Shown here: in pieces, positions 19,632-28,165 of the stretch
Numbering within the stretch: position 1 is the stretch's first letter
Layout: the number at the start of each line of letters is the position of its first letter
From: an uncultured Bacteroidales bacterium
GTDB lineage: Bacteria; Bacteroidota; Bacteroidia; Bacteroidales; UBA932
Assembly: GCA_944325765.1 (NCBI GenBank)
Contig: CALVBH010000088.1
Span: forward strand, 1 to 64,000
Direction: 5' to 3'
Length of the DNA stretch: 64,000 nucleotides
Program-made: the position numbers and the translations under genes
The notes under the pieces: generated by a model
Seen by the model: the letters and a program-made list of their open reading frames with translations, nothing else
Told to the model about the DNA's origin: nothing
Database searches by the model: none

Positions 19632-20066
19632 ATGGCATTAGAAATCGAAGGTAAAATCATCAGAAAACTTGGTGTTCAAAGCGGCACTTCAGCCAGGGGC
19701 GAATGGTCGAAACAGGAATTCGTAATAGAATTCCAGGAAGGCAACTATCCGTCCCAGGTATGTCTGAGCGTATGGGGTGCGGACAAGGTCAAGGATCTCG
19801 AAAAATACCAGATCGGAGACAAGGTCAAGGTGTCATTCAACATCAGCAGCCGTGAATACAACAACAGGTGGTACACGGATCTCAGAGCCTGGAAAATCGA
19901 AACCGAGGCCCCGGCTCCGGAGAACTATACCACAGGCTTCGCTCCTACCGGAGTGGAAGGCTCCGGAAACACCTACACTCCGAATCCTGCCGAGGCGGCC
20001 AGCACCGGACACGGCTTCGTAGAGAACGCTTCCGCAGACCAGGTTGAAGACGATCTGCCATTCTGA
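19632..20066 (+). CDS. DUF3127 OB-fold protein with an SSB-like acidic C-terminal tip
   Basis: The first 95 residues (MALEIEGKIIRKLG, SKQEFVIEFQEGNYPSQVCLS, KVKVSFNISSREYNNRWYTDLR) match DUF3127, a small Bacteroidota family resembling an OB fold. A Pro/Gly/Thr-rich, presumably unstructured linker follows (about 96-134), and the protein ends in EDDLPF. This arrangement (OB fold, flexible linker, acidic tail ending in Asp-Asp-hydrophobic-Pro-Phe) is that of bacterial single-stranded DNA-binding protein, whose tip recruits repair enzymes. That it binds single-stranded DNA is my inference. The next gene begins at or before the stop codon, implying translational coupling. Confidence 0.85.
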   Translation: MALEIEGKIIRKLGVQSGTSARGEWSKQEFVIEFQEGNYPSQVCLSVWGADKVKDLEKYQIGDKVKVSFNISSREYNNRWYTDLRAWKIETEAPAPENYTTGFAPTGVEGSGNTYTPNPAEAASTGHGFVENASADQVEDDLPF

Positions 20067-20937
20067 GTTGGAAACACACGGTTCAGAAAAAGATTTACAA
20101 GTTTTTTTAGAGGAAAACGGAGTCCTCTGCGAGCCTGTAACGGCGGGAAATCTGATTTTCATCAGAGCCCGGTTCATCCGTCAGGGCCGGAATGACGAAA
20201 TTTTCATATTGCCAGCCTCCTGTACCGCCACGTCGGTGCGGGAGGCTGAATCCTACTACAGACAGCGGTCCTCGGCGAAGGAAGATATAAGGAAACGGTT
20301 CGGGAATCCTGAAATCATAACTGTGCCCGAGGACAGATGGAAAAGCCGGAATATGATGTACAGACAGCGTCTGCTCTCGCACACCGGGCATTTCCGCAGC
20401 GTATTCGCAAGGAACTGCACCGCGGAGAAAATCGACAGGTCCGCCGCCGGCGCTTTCCTCGAAGCGAATCACAGTTACGGAGCGGCTTCGTGCAGGTACT
20501 GTTATGCACTGAAAGAAAAACTTGGCGGACAGACAGTCGCTGTCGCCGCTTTTTCAAATGCCAGAAAGTGGCTGAAGGACGGACGCGAGATAAAGTCATA
20601 CGAATGGGTGCGGTACGCATCGGAAAACGGTACCAGAGTGGCAGGCGGCATGGGAAAACTGCTCCGAAAATTCATCGGGGACGTCCGTCCGGACGATATT
20701 ATGAGTTATGCCGATCTGGAATGGTCTGACGGTGCCGTATACAGACGTCTCGGTTTCACGGAGGACGGATTCAGGGAACCCGTCCTCTGTGAAATAAATC
20801 CAGACGACTGGAGCCGCAGGCGGTATGCCCGGGCCGGGGAGGCGGAGGATTGCCGGAATGACATCCGGGAAAGACTGTGGTACATGAATGACGGCAGTCT
20901 CAAATACAGGCTGAAACTCACCTGCTACAGCGGCTGA
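20044..20937 (+). CDS. Uncharacterised protein with a GNAT/Mom-like domain
   Basis: No ATG is available at the N-terminus; TTG at 20044 or, two codons past the DUF3127 stop, TTG at 20068 are the likely starts, so translation probably depends on the upstream gene. The C-terminal half (about residues 130-240) shows FLEANHSYGAASCRYCYAL, YEWVRYASENGTRVAGGMGKLLRKF and DIMSYADLEWSDGAVYRRLGF. This resembles the conserved block of phage-encoded GNAT-fold proteins of the Mom/homing-endonuclease-associated group (NHLQG...ELLRF...VVGGASKLFKYF...ISYADRRWSDGNLYEKLGF). That comparison is from memory and not a database result. The N-terminal 120 residues are unrecognised. The 3' end overlaps the convergent ACT gene by 20 bases. 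Confidence 0.65.
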   Translation: MKTICHSELETHGSEKDLQVFLEENGVLCEPVTAGNLIFIRARFIRQGRNDEIFILPASCTATSVREAESYYRQRSSAKEDIRKRFGNPEIITVPEDRWKSRNMMYRQRLLSHTGHFRSVFARNCTAEKIDRSAAGAFLEANHSYGAASCRYCYALKEKLGGQTVAVAAFSNARKWLKDGREIKSYEWVRYASENGTRVAGGMGKLLRKFIGDVRPDDIMSYADLEWSDGAVYRRLGFTEDGFREPVLCEINPDDWSRRRYARAGEAEDCRNDIRERLWYMNDGSLKYRLKLTCYSG

Positions 20938-21319
20938 TTCCTTCCAGTATGCGTGCGCACTCATCCAGCCTGTCAGGCTTGATGATGACATCTGCCGTTT
21001 CGCTCCTGGAGAATGCGTACATATATTCTATGAAAATCCCTTTTTCAGCCAGTGTCTCCAGAACGGACGACAGCGCCCCCGGAACATTGTCGCAGCGGAT
21101 ACTGATGACATCCGTAACTATGACGGCGAAATCCGCCGCGCGGAGAACATCCACAGCCTTGTCCACTTCTGAAACGATGAGGCGCATCAGTCCGAAATCG
21201 GCTGTTTCCGCTATGCAGAACGCCTCCATGTTTATACCTGCCTGTGCCAGGACTTTGGTCACATCGTTTATACGGCCTTTCCTGTTTTCGAGAAATATCG
21301 ATATCTGCTTTATGGTCAT
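20918..21319 (-). CDS. Tandem ACT-domain regulatory protein
   Basis: The 133 residues comprise two ACT domains: ISIFLENRKGRINDVTKVLAQAGINM at the start and VPGALSSVLETLAEKGIFIEYMYAF from about residue 75. ACT domains bind amino acids and allosterically control enzymes. Small tandem-ACT proteins regularly lie next to phenylacetate-CoA ligase or indolepyruvate oxidoreductase genes in anaerobes; here paaK ends 18 bases upstream. Likely ligand is an aromatic or other amino acid (inference). Its last codons overlap the convergent GNAT-like gene by 20 bases. Confidence 0.85.
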   Translation of the reverse strand: MTIKQISIFLENRKGRINDVTKVLAQAGINMEAFCIAETADFGLMRLIVSEVDKAVDVLRAADFAVIVTDVISIRCDNVPGALSSVLETLAEKGIFIEYMYAFSRSETADVIIKPDRLDECARILEGISRCSR

Positions 21320-21337
21320 GGCTTTGAAAAATTTAAA

Positions 21338-22639
21338 TTAATCAATATGCCTCTTGTCGAGGATGCGGACGCTCTTGCCTTCCGAACGCGGGATGGAATT
21401 AGGCTCCATAAGCCTGACGTCCGCGCTTATGGAAAGGATGCTCCTCAGCCTGTCCGCCAGTTTTTTCTTCAGCTGCAGCATAGCCCCTACTTCATCGCTG
21501 AAATAGTCTTTCCTGACTTCCACCTGCACCTGAAGCGTATCGAGGTTGTTCACCCTGTCGACTACGAGCATATACCTCGGTTCGAATTCCGGCATTTCGA
21601 GAATGACGCTTTCCACCTGTGAAGGGAATACGTTTATACCCCGGATTATGAGCATATCATCGCTTCTTCCTATAATCCTCGTCATCCTGACGCTCGTTCT
21701 TCCGCACGGGCAGTCGCCTTCCATAAGCGATGTCAGGTCCTTGGTCCTGTAGCGGAGAAGCGGCATTCCTGTCTTGGTCAGTGTGGTGAAGACCAGTTCG
21801 CCGGTCCGGCCTCTGCCGAGAGGTTCCAGCGTCTCGGGATCGATGATTTCAGGATAGAAATGATCTTCGCATATATGAGAGCCTTGCTTGAACTCGCATT
21901 CGTATGACACACCCGGCCCCATGATTTCACTTAGCCCGTAGATATTGTATGCCTGGAGCCCGAGACGGGATTCTATCTCCCTGCGCATGTTTTCCGTCCA
22001 CGGTTCCGCTCCGAAAGCCCCGACTTTCAGATAGATGTCATCCTTGGTCAGACCGGCCTTGTCCATGGCTTCGGCCAGATAGAGGGCGTATGACGGTGTA
22101 CAGGCTATGCCGGTGATTTTCAGGTCCCTCAACAGGCGGAGATGCTTTTCCGTATTTCCCGTAGATGTCGGGACGACGGAAGCGCCGACATATTCGACGC
22201 CGTTGTGGACACCGAGACCTCCGGTGAAAAGACCGTAACCGTAACCTACCGAGAAGATATCATTGCGCGTGACGCCGTAGGCTGTCAGGCAGCGGGCAGC
22301 CACTTCTTTCCAGATTTCGATATCGCGGCCGGTGTATCCCACGATTGTCGGATTTCCGGTAGTACCCGAGGAAGCATGTATGCGGACTATTTCGGACTGG
22401 GCGGCAGCCTGAAGGCCGAGAGGATAGTTGTCCCGAAGGTCCTGCTTGGTGGTAAACGGGAGTTTCACGATGTCTTCCACGGTACGGATATCTTCCGGCG
22501 TAATGTCCATCGCCTGAAGTTTTTCCCTGTAAAAAGGGACATGATGATAGACGAGTTCCACGAGTTTGTGCAGGCGCTTGCCCTGCAGGTCGGTCATCTC
22601 GTCCCGGCTCATGCATTCTTTGCTTTTGTTCCAAATCAT
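21338..22639 (-). CDS. paaK: Phenylacetate-CoA ligase (PaaK type)
   Basis: Adenylate-forming enzyme that activates phenylacetate or a related aryl acid to its CoA thioester with ATP. P-loop-like motif HASSGTTGNPTIVGYT near residue 92, YGLSEIMGPGVSYEC near 210, and the hinge/C-terminal part TRIIGRSDDMLIIRGINVFPSQVE near 310 are diagnostic. Length 433 is typical. In rumen and gut anaerobes such ligases accompany reductive carboxylation of aryl acids to aromatic amino acids or, in reverse, aromatic amino-acid breakdown. Its position after aroC and an aminotransferase, and before an ACT regulator, fits aromatic amino-acid metabolism. Confidence 0.92.
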   Translation of the reverse strand: MIWNKSKECMSRDEMTDLQGKRLHKLVELVYHHVPFYREKLQAMDITPEDIRTVEDIVKLPFTTKQDLRDNYPLGLQAAAQSEIVRIHASSGTTGNPTIVGYTGRDIEIWKEVAARCLTAYGVTRNDIFSVGYGYGLFTGGLGVHNGVEYVGASVVPTSTGNTEKHLRLLRDLKITGIACTPSYALYLAEAMDKAGLTKDDIYLKVGAFGAEPWTENMRREIESRLGLQAYNIYGLSEIMGPGVSYECEFKQGSHICEDHFYPEIIDPETLEPLGRGRTGELVFTTLTKTGMPLLRYRTKDLTSLMEGDCPCGRTSVRMTRIIGRSDDMLIIRGINVFPSQVESVILEMPEFEPRYMLVVDRVNNLDTLQVQVEVRKDYFSDEVGAMLQLKKKLADRLRSILSISADVRLMEPNSIPRSEGKSVRILDKRHID

Positions 22640-22668
22640 AGTTCAAGGTCTGTTCTGTAAATTCGTGT

Positions 22669-23994
22669 TCAATAAACCGGATGGTCTTCACGGAAAGCCC
22701 TCATACGTTCTTCCAGCACCGGATAAAGGTCTTCGGTCATCCGGGACGTGCAGGCTCTGACTCCCTGCTGCAGGCTTCCTGTGGTAGAGAGATTTATGCA
22801 ACTTACTCCGTAATACAGGAGTTCCTTCAGCAGTTCGCCCCCTGTCATGCTGCCATAGCCGAGAGTAAAGAAGAATCCGTCCCCTACCGGCAGGGTCACA
22901 TCGCGGTCATATACGATATGGAATCCGTTCTCCGTAAATATTTTCTTCATACGCTGCGCCCTGCGTGCATACTCGGCCGTATCTGCGTGAAAATCGAGCA
23001 GCCCGTCACAGGAAGCCTTCAGCATTTCGGCGTATGCGTATTGGGTGGATGCCGTGCATCCGCTCGTAATCATATAGAGTATGGATGCCGTGAACGTCTG
23101 CCCGAAAATGCCGGAATCGCCGTATCTCTCTGCCAGGGCCGGATAAAACGTATCGAACAGTCCGTCCGAAATGCAGGCGAGGGCCATCCGCTGTCCTGCA
23201 TAACTGAAAATTTTAGATGAGGAAAGCATCAGTATGTAACGGTCCGTGTATCTGGCGACTGTCGGAGCAAACGGCGGTTCGAAAGGTTTCCCGTAAGGGT
23301 GTCTGAAATCCATGCAGAAATACGCCAGATCCTCCAGTACCACGGCATCGTATTTCGTGGCGAGCCTTCCGATAACGGCCAGTTCCGATTCTTCGAGACA
23401 AATCCAGGCAGGGTTGTTCGGATTCGAATAGATAATCGCCGCTATGTCGCCCCTGCACAGAAAACTTTCGAGCTCGGCTTCGAGCGCAGGTCCGCGGAAA
23501 TCGTGTATATCGAAACTTACGCAGTCCACTCCGAGGATTTTAAGCTGCGACTTCTGTATGGGAAAACCAGGATCGATGAAAAGGACTTTGTTTTTCCCGG
23601 GCAGGCGCTGTGTACAGGCTATGAACGAACTGAAAGACGCCGCCACCCCGCCGGTAGTCGGGACGCAGGACATCGGACGTATGTCGATATCGAGAAAGGC
23701 CTTGACGAAACGTGATGCCTGTTCCTTCAGTTCCGGGACACCTGCCGCCGCCGGATACTGCGAGCCCACTCCCCTGTCGAGCGCGGCTTTTTCCGCTTCC
23801 ACGCCTATGCGGTTCGCCTCGAGTCCGGGAGAGCCCTGGTCCATTCTGATAAAGGGTATGCCGGTCATGGCTTCGAGACGCGATGCCACCAGGAGGACCT
23901 CCCCTATGGTGGCATTGCACAGGTCTGCTATCTGCAGCTCTTCTACGGCTTTCGACACCAGCTCCTCACTGAATACTCTGTGTTTTCCTTCCAT
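22669..23994 (-). CDS. Pyridoxal-phosphate-dependent class I/II aminotransferase
   Basis: Fold-type I aminotransferase. The start at 23994 (MEGKHRVFSEELV) lies 2 bases after the aroC stop; a longer upstream reading would overlap aroC. Visible PLP residues: SNPNNPAW (190-197), the Asp/Tyr pair in LEDLAYFC (220-227) and the Schiff-base lysine Lys261 in LSSSKIFSYAGQR. A C-terminal Arg for substrate carboxylate binding is expected around VRACTSR. 441 residues is normal. Operon context (aroB, aroD-aroA, aroC upstream; paaK downstream) suggests an aromatic aminotransferase acting on aryl-pyruvates, but the sequence alone does not show specificity. Confidence 0.88.
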   Translation of the reverse strand: MEGKHRVFSEELVSKAVEELQIADLCNATIGEVLLVASRLEAMTGIPFIRMDQGSPGLEANRIGVEAEKAALDRGVGSQYPAAAGVPELKEQASRFVKAFLDIDIRPMSCVPTTGGVAASFSSFIACTQRLPGKNKVLFIDPGFPIQKSQLKILGVDCVSFDIHDFRGPALEAELESFLCRGDIAAIIYSNPNNPAWICLEESELAVIGRLATKYDAVVLEDLAYFCMDFRHPYGKPFEPPFAPTVARYTDRYILMLSSSKIFSYAGQRMALACISDGLFDTFYPALAERYGDSGIFGQTFTASILYMITSGCTASTQYAYAEMLKASCDGLLDFHADTAEYARRAQRMKKIFTENGFHIVYDRDVTLPVGDGFFFTLGYGSMTGGELLKELLYYGVSCINLSTTGSLQQGVRACTSRMTEDLYPVLEERMRAFREDHPVY

Positions 23995-23996
23995 AA

Positions 23997-24974
23997 TCAA
24001 CGTAATATCAGGTCTGCAATGACGATGGCAGCCATGGCCTCCACTACGACAGGCGTCCTCAATGCAAAACATACGTCATGCCTTCCGGGAATTTCCAGGG
24101 TTCCCATCCGACCCGTCGAGAAATCGTAGGTAGTCTGGGCCTTGCGGATACTCGACGTCGGTTTGAAAGCCACGCGGAATACGATGGAATTCCCGTTGGC
24201 GAGACCTCCGTTCAGTCCGCCCGCTCCGTTTTTCAGGCAATGCCCGCTATCGGAGCCTATAGGGTCGTTGTGCTCCGAACCTTTCATCCTCGATGCCTGG
24301 AAACCGTCGCCGAATTCCACTCCGCGCACACCCGGTATCGAAAAGACGGCATGGGCAATCATGGCTTCCACTGAATCGAAGAACGGTTCTCCGACGCCCA
24401 CCGGAACACCGTCGACGGAACACTCCACGACTCCGCCGAGCGAATCACCCTCCTCTATGGCCTTGTCCAGAACTGCCTGCCACTCCCCGGCCCCGCCGGA
24501 AACCCCGCCAACCTCTATAAGACGGGCATTGACGCACACATCGCCGACAGCCTTCTTGGCTATCACGCCGGCAGCGACCACAGGCAAAGTCAGCCGTCCG
24601 GAAAAATGGCCTCCGCCGCGGGGGTCGTTGAAATTGTCCCATTTTACACCGGCAGCGAAATCGGCATGTCCGGGACGGGGCATTTCCTTGAAAATTTCGT
24701 AATCCGACGATCTGGTATTGTTGTTACGGAAAATCACGGCAAGAGGGGCCCCGGTAGTCTTGCCTCCGAAAACTCCGCTGAGAATCTCCGGCTTGTCGTC
24801 CTCTATTCTCGGAGTAGTGCCCTTTGCTCCGCTCTTGCGTCGCAATATATCCTCCGTAAAATCCTGTTCCGACAACGGAATCCCCGCAGGAACGCCGTCC
24901 ACAACGATTCCTATGCCTTTTCCATGGGATTCGCCGAACAGGGAAACCCTGAATTTCTGACCAAAAGTATTCAT
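23997..24974 (-). CDS. aroC: Chorismate synthase
   Basis: Last shikimate-pathway enzyme, converting 5-enolpyruvylshikimate-3-phosphate to chorismate with reduced FMN. N-terminal MNTFGQKFRVSLFGESHG with the catalytic His, RPGHADFAAGVKW, DPRGGGHFSGRLT and the C-terminal RHDVCFALRTPVVVEAMAAIV are all present. 325 residues is somewhat shorter than the usual 350-360, but no signature block is missing. Its ATG overlaps the stop of the aroD-aroA gene by four bases (24971-24974), so translation is coupled. Confidence 0.96.
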   Translation of the reverse strand: MNTFGQKFRVSLFGESHGKGIGIVVDGVPAGIPLSEQDFTEDILRRKSGAKGTTPRIEDDKPEILSGVFGGKTTGAPLAVIFRNNNTRSSDYEIFKEMPRPGHADFAAGVKWDNFNDPRGGGHFSGRLTLPVVAAGVIAKKAVGDVCVNARLIEVGGVSGGAGEWQAVLDKAIEEGDSLGGVVECSVDGVPVGVGEPFFDSVEAMIAHAVFSIPGVRGVEFGDGFQASRMKGSEHNDPIGSDSGHCLKNGAGGLNGGLANGNSIVFRVAFKPTSSIRKAQTTYDFSTGRMGTLEIPGRHDVCFALRTPVVVEAMAAIVIADLILR

Positions 24975-26965
24975 AGCAGCTGTGAAAAAAGTTCAAAAAA
25001 CATCGGGAACGACTTCGATACGCAGGCGGTATCGTCTATGATGACAGGAGAGTCCGCCCCGAGCCCGGCCACGGACAGGGCCATAGCCATCCGATGGTCA
25101 TGACTCGAAGTGAATGTTCCTCCCTTCAGCATATTGCCGTTCAGAAGGCGGGATGAAAGCGAATGCCCTTCTATCACCATCTCGTTGGCTTCAATTCTGG
25201 CGGAGACCCCCATCCTGAGCAGCATTTCCAGTATGGCCTGTCCCCTGTCGCTTTCCTTGTGCGCCAGCCTGTCCACTCCGGAAATCCGGCTCGTCCCCTG
25301 ACAGAACGCAGCCAGAACGGATATTATCGGAAACAGATCCGGACAGTTCGAAGCATCGGTCCCGAACGCCGTCAACGGTGCCCGCTGCACTGTCACGGGG
25401 CCGAAATTGTCTCCTGTCTGGGAAAGGCTTGCCCCGGCGTCCATAAGTATGTCCATAATGGAAAGGTCTGCCTGAAGCGACTTGGTATCAAGGCCTTCCA
25501 GCACGACTTTTCCGAAAATCGCACCCGCCACGAGAAAGTTCGCTGCCGAACTCCAGTCTCCTTCTATGGCGAAATCCGCAGCCCGGTATCTCTGCCCCGG
25601 ACTGATTTTGAAAATGATTTCGTCGCACAGGGACCAGTCGCCTCCGGATTCCATGAAATCAGGCCCGCCGGTCATCTCGTTGCCGGTCTTCACCCCGAAT
25701 TTCCGTAATACATCCAGTGTAATGAACATATATGGGATGCTCTTGGGATTCCTGACCTTGACTTTCGAATATTTTCCGCCCAACGGCAATGACATCAGCA
25801 ACCCCGATATGAGCTGCGAACCGTATCTTCCCGAAATCTCCACCTGTCCGCCTCGTATCGGGCCTTTTACGGAAAGTGGAACGCGGCAGTCTCCGCTTTC
25901 GCTTTCGAGAGTAACGCCGAATTCCGACATCATCTCCACAGCACCTTTCAAAGGTCTGTCCACCAATGTCTTTTCTCCCGTAATCCTGACAGGATGGTTC
26001 GAGAGCATCGGCAGCAGGGGTATCATCAGCCGGGTCAGAAGCCCGGACTCGCCGGTATGAAGTTCTTTCAGGTCCGAACAGCCCGGAGAAGCGGCTATAC
26101 CCTTGATTTCAATCTCGGAACCGTCGACATTGACCTGTGCTCCCAATGCCCTCGCGACGGCTATCGCAGACTCGTTGTCGCCGCAAGGCGAGTAGCCTGA
26201 CAGGTGGGAGACCCCCTCGGCAAGCGAAGCTGCAATAATTGCCCTTTGGGCGAAACTTTTCGAAGACGGGATGGTAACGGATGCGTCGATAAAACGGCGT
26301 CCGCGGTACAGGGACGAAGACATCTCGCCGGCAGGCCATTGTCCCGGGGCGGCGGCATCCTTCCCGTCGAGGGCGGCGTATGTATAAGGTGCGCCTTTCG
26401 CGAGGCATTGCATTCTGGATTCGCGTCCTGCTTCGCCCATTGAAAACGCGACAAGTCTTTCAGGCGGAAATTCGTCGTACAGCTTGAGGACTCGTTCGGC
26501 TTCTTCCAGGGTCCGCGCCGTCGTGACGATTTTCACGATGTCGGCACCTATGCGGAAAGACTTGCCGACCATTTCCCTGAGAGTTTCGTATAAAGCCGTT
26601 CCCTCGAAATCGTGGTATGACCTGATAAAGGCAGTCCCGTACTCTGCGGCACAGGAGCGGACCCGCTTGGACATGAATTTCGGGGCTTCTACCTCCACGT
26701 CCACATACCGTGCTCCGGCCCTGACTGCCCTGCAAAGCCGTTCTTCACAGATGCTCGCAGCCTTGATTTCGGAAAGTGCAGGGTCCGCCGCCATAACCTC
26801 CGAAACCCGGCAGGTGGCCACGAGCGGTACGTCCGACTCGAAACAGGCATCTGTCTGTTCTCCGGTCAGGTCGCATCTGTCGAGACGTATTTCCGCCATC
26901 TCCGCCGTCCGCAGGATTTCCTCTATCTGCGCGGCTGTCTTATGCTGGATAGTGATACAAATCAT
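24971..26965 (-). CDS. Fused type I 3-dehydroquinate dehydratase and EPSP synthase (AroD-AroA)
   Basis: Two consecutive-pathway activities in one 664-residue chain. Residues 1 to about 215 are a type I (class I aldolase) dehydroquinase: EIRLDRCD near 25, catalytic His118 in IRSYHDF, Schiff-base Lys145 in ADIVKIVTTA and SMGEAGRESR near 175. Residues about 225-664 are 5-enolpyruvylshikimate-3-phosphate synthase: VTIPSSKSFAQRA (Lys236), HTGESGLLTRLMIPLL, SGRYGSQLISGLLMSLPL, and the C-terminal SSHDHRMAMALSVAG. The two steps are not adjacent in the pathway (shikimate dehydrogenase and kinase lie between). The ORF runs without interruption through the joint. The ATG overlaps the aroB stop by four bases. 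Confidence 0.93.
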   Translation of the reverse strand: MICITIQHKTAAQIEEILRTAEMAEIRLDRCDLTGEQTDACFESDVPLVATCRVSEVMAADPALSEIKAASICEERLCRAVRAGARYVDVEVEAPKFMSKRVRSCAAEYGTAFIRSYHDFEGTALYETLREMVGKSFRIGADIVKIVTTARTLEEAERVLKLYDEFPPERLVAFSMGEAGRESRMQCLAKGAPYTYAALDGKDAAAPGQWPAGEMSSSLYRGRRFIDASVTIPSSKSFAQRAIIAASLAEGVSHLSGYSPCGDNESAIAVARALGAQVNVDGSEIEIKGIAASPGCSDLKELHTGESGLLTRLMIPLLPMLSNHPVRITGEKTLVDRPLKGAVEMMSEFGVTLESESGDCRVPLSVKGPIRGGQVEISGRYGSQLISGLLMSLPLGGKYSKVKVRNPKSIPYMFITLDVLRKFGVKTGNEMTGGPDFMESGGDWSLCDEIIFKISPGQRYRAADFAIEGDWSSAANFLVAGAIFGKVVLEGLDTKSLQADLSIMDILMDAGASLSQTGDNFGPVTVQRAPLTAFGTDASNCPDLFPIISVLAAFCQGTSRISGVDRLAHKESDRGQAILEMLLRMGVSARIEANEMVIEGHSLSSRLLNGNMLKGGTFTSSHDHRMAMALSVAGLGADSPVIIDDTACVSKSFPMFFELFSQLL

Positions 26966-28095
26966 ATTGTTTCAGTGTCAGTCAATAATTCCGCAGCCTG
27001 TTCCGCCTTCATATCGCAGATTCTCACATCTCCGGGAGCTACAGGCAGGATGAAATGTATGATTCCGTTTTCCGCCTTCTTGTCTTTGGACATAGCCTCT
27101 GCAAGATCCGCGACCGGATAAGGGCAGTCCGTGGGAAGCCCTGCGTTACTGAAATCCTGCCTGAGCCTGTCGGCAAGACCCTTCTCCGCAAGTGAAGTCT
27201 TTTCAGAGAGTTCTGCAGCCAGAACCGTCCCTATCGCCACTGCTTCTCCGTGGGTGATGTCATCTCCGGTCTGCCGTGCCTTTTTCTCTATGGCATGGGC
27301 GAAAGTATGGCCGAGGTTCAGCTTGCGTCTCTCCCCTGCTTCGAACTGGTCGCGGCTCACAATCCCGGCCTTAACCGCCGCTGCGCCGCGAACCAGCGAG
27401 AGCAGTTCCGCACGGTTTTCCCTCAGGAAGTCCCGGCAGCCGGTTTCCCTGCGAAGCCCCGCCAGAAAATCCACGGCTTCCGCGTACCTGCCGCCGTCCT
27501 CTATCAGAAATGTCTTCAACAGTTCGGCGGCCCCTGAAAGGAAATCCCTTTCAGGCAATGTTTCCAGGACTTCAGGGCAGACAAACGTGAATTCAGGCTG
27601 ACGGATGACTCCGAGTATGTTCTTGTATGACTTGAAATTAACTCCGGTCTTTCCTCCTATGGCCGCATCCACCTGCGAAAGAAGGGTGGTGGGAATGTAT
27701 GCGAAACGGACGCCTCTCTTGTATATCGAAGCCGCGAACCCTGCCATATCGGTGGTGATGCCGCCGCCGACAGCCAGGATGAAAGCGTCACGGTCCGCCC
27801 CGTTTTCCAGAAGCCAGTCCGCCATGGAAAGCACCGTGGACATGTTTTTCCTCTCCTCCGCGGTTTCCACGACATAGCTGCCGCACAGTTTCACTTTCGT
27901 CCCCGGAACCCCGGACACAGCCCTGTATACCGATTCGGCAAAGGAGGCGACGGCACTGTCATAAATGAGATAAACCGGAAGCTGTGGATGGCTTCCGGCA
28001 CAATGTTCCAATACTGTATTTATATCCGATAAACCGGGGCGGAAAATAATCCTGCTTATCTCCTGTCCCCGGTCATAAATGCAGATGTTTTCCAT
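26962..28095 (-). CDS. aroB: 3-dehydroquinate synthase
   Basis: NAD- and metal-dependent cyclisation of DAHP to 3-dehydroquinate, second step of the shikimate pathway. The start MENICIYDRGQEISRIIF at 28095 is preferred: a perfect -7 box lies 30 bases upstream and an in-frame extension to 28173 would run through it into the phosphate-transporter gene. Family motifs: AVGGGITTDMAGFAASIYKRGVRFAYIPTTLLSQVDAAIGGKTGVNF, and the metal His residues in KLNLGHTFAHAIE and the HGEAVAIG segment. 377 residues. First gene of the aromatic operon. Confidence 0.96.
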   Translation of the reverse strand: MENICIYDRGQEISRIIFRPGLSDINTVLEHCAGSHPQLPVYLIYDSAVASFAESVYRAVSGVPGTKVKLCGSYVVETAEERKNMSTVLSMADWLLENGADRDAFILAVGGGITTDMAGFAASIYKRGVRFAYIPTTLLSQVDAAIGGKTGVNFKSYKNILGVIRQPEFTFVCPEVLETLPERDFLSGAAELLKTFLIEDGGRYAEAVDFLAGLRRETGCRDFLRENRAELLSLVRGAAAVKAGIVSRDQFEAGERRKLNLGHTFAHAIEKKARQTGDDITHGEAVAIGTVLAAELSEKTSLAEKGLADRLRQDFSNAGLPTDCPYPVADLAEAMSKDKKAENGIIHFILPVAPGDVRICDMKAEQAAELLTDTETI

Positions 28096-28125
28096 TGGGG
28101 AGTAAGTCCGTTTTGTCCGTTCTGT

Positions 28126-28133
28126 CAAATATA
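28126..28133 (-). promoter_or_regulatory. -7 box for the aroB operon
   Basis: Minus strand TATATTTG, perfect to TAnnTTTG, 30 bases upstream of the aroB ATG. It decides the aroB start. Confidence 0.6.
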
Positions 28134-28165
28134 GGAATTTTTTCCTGACCGGACAAACGGTTTTC

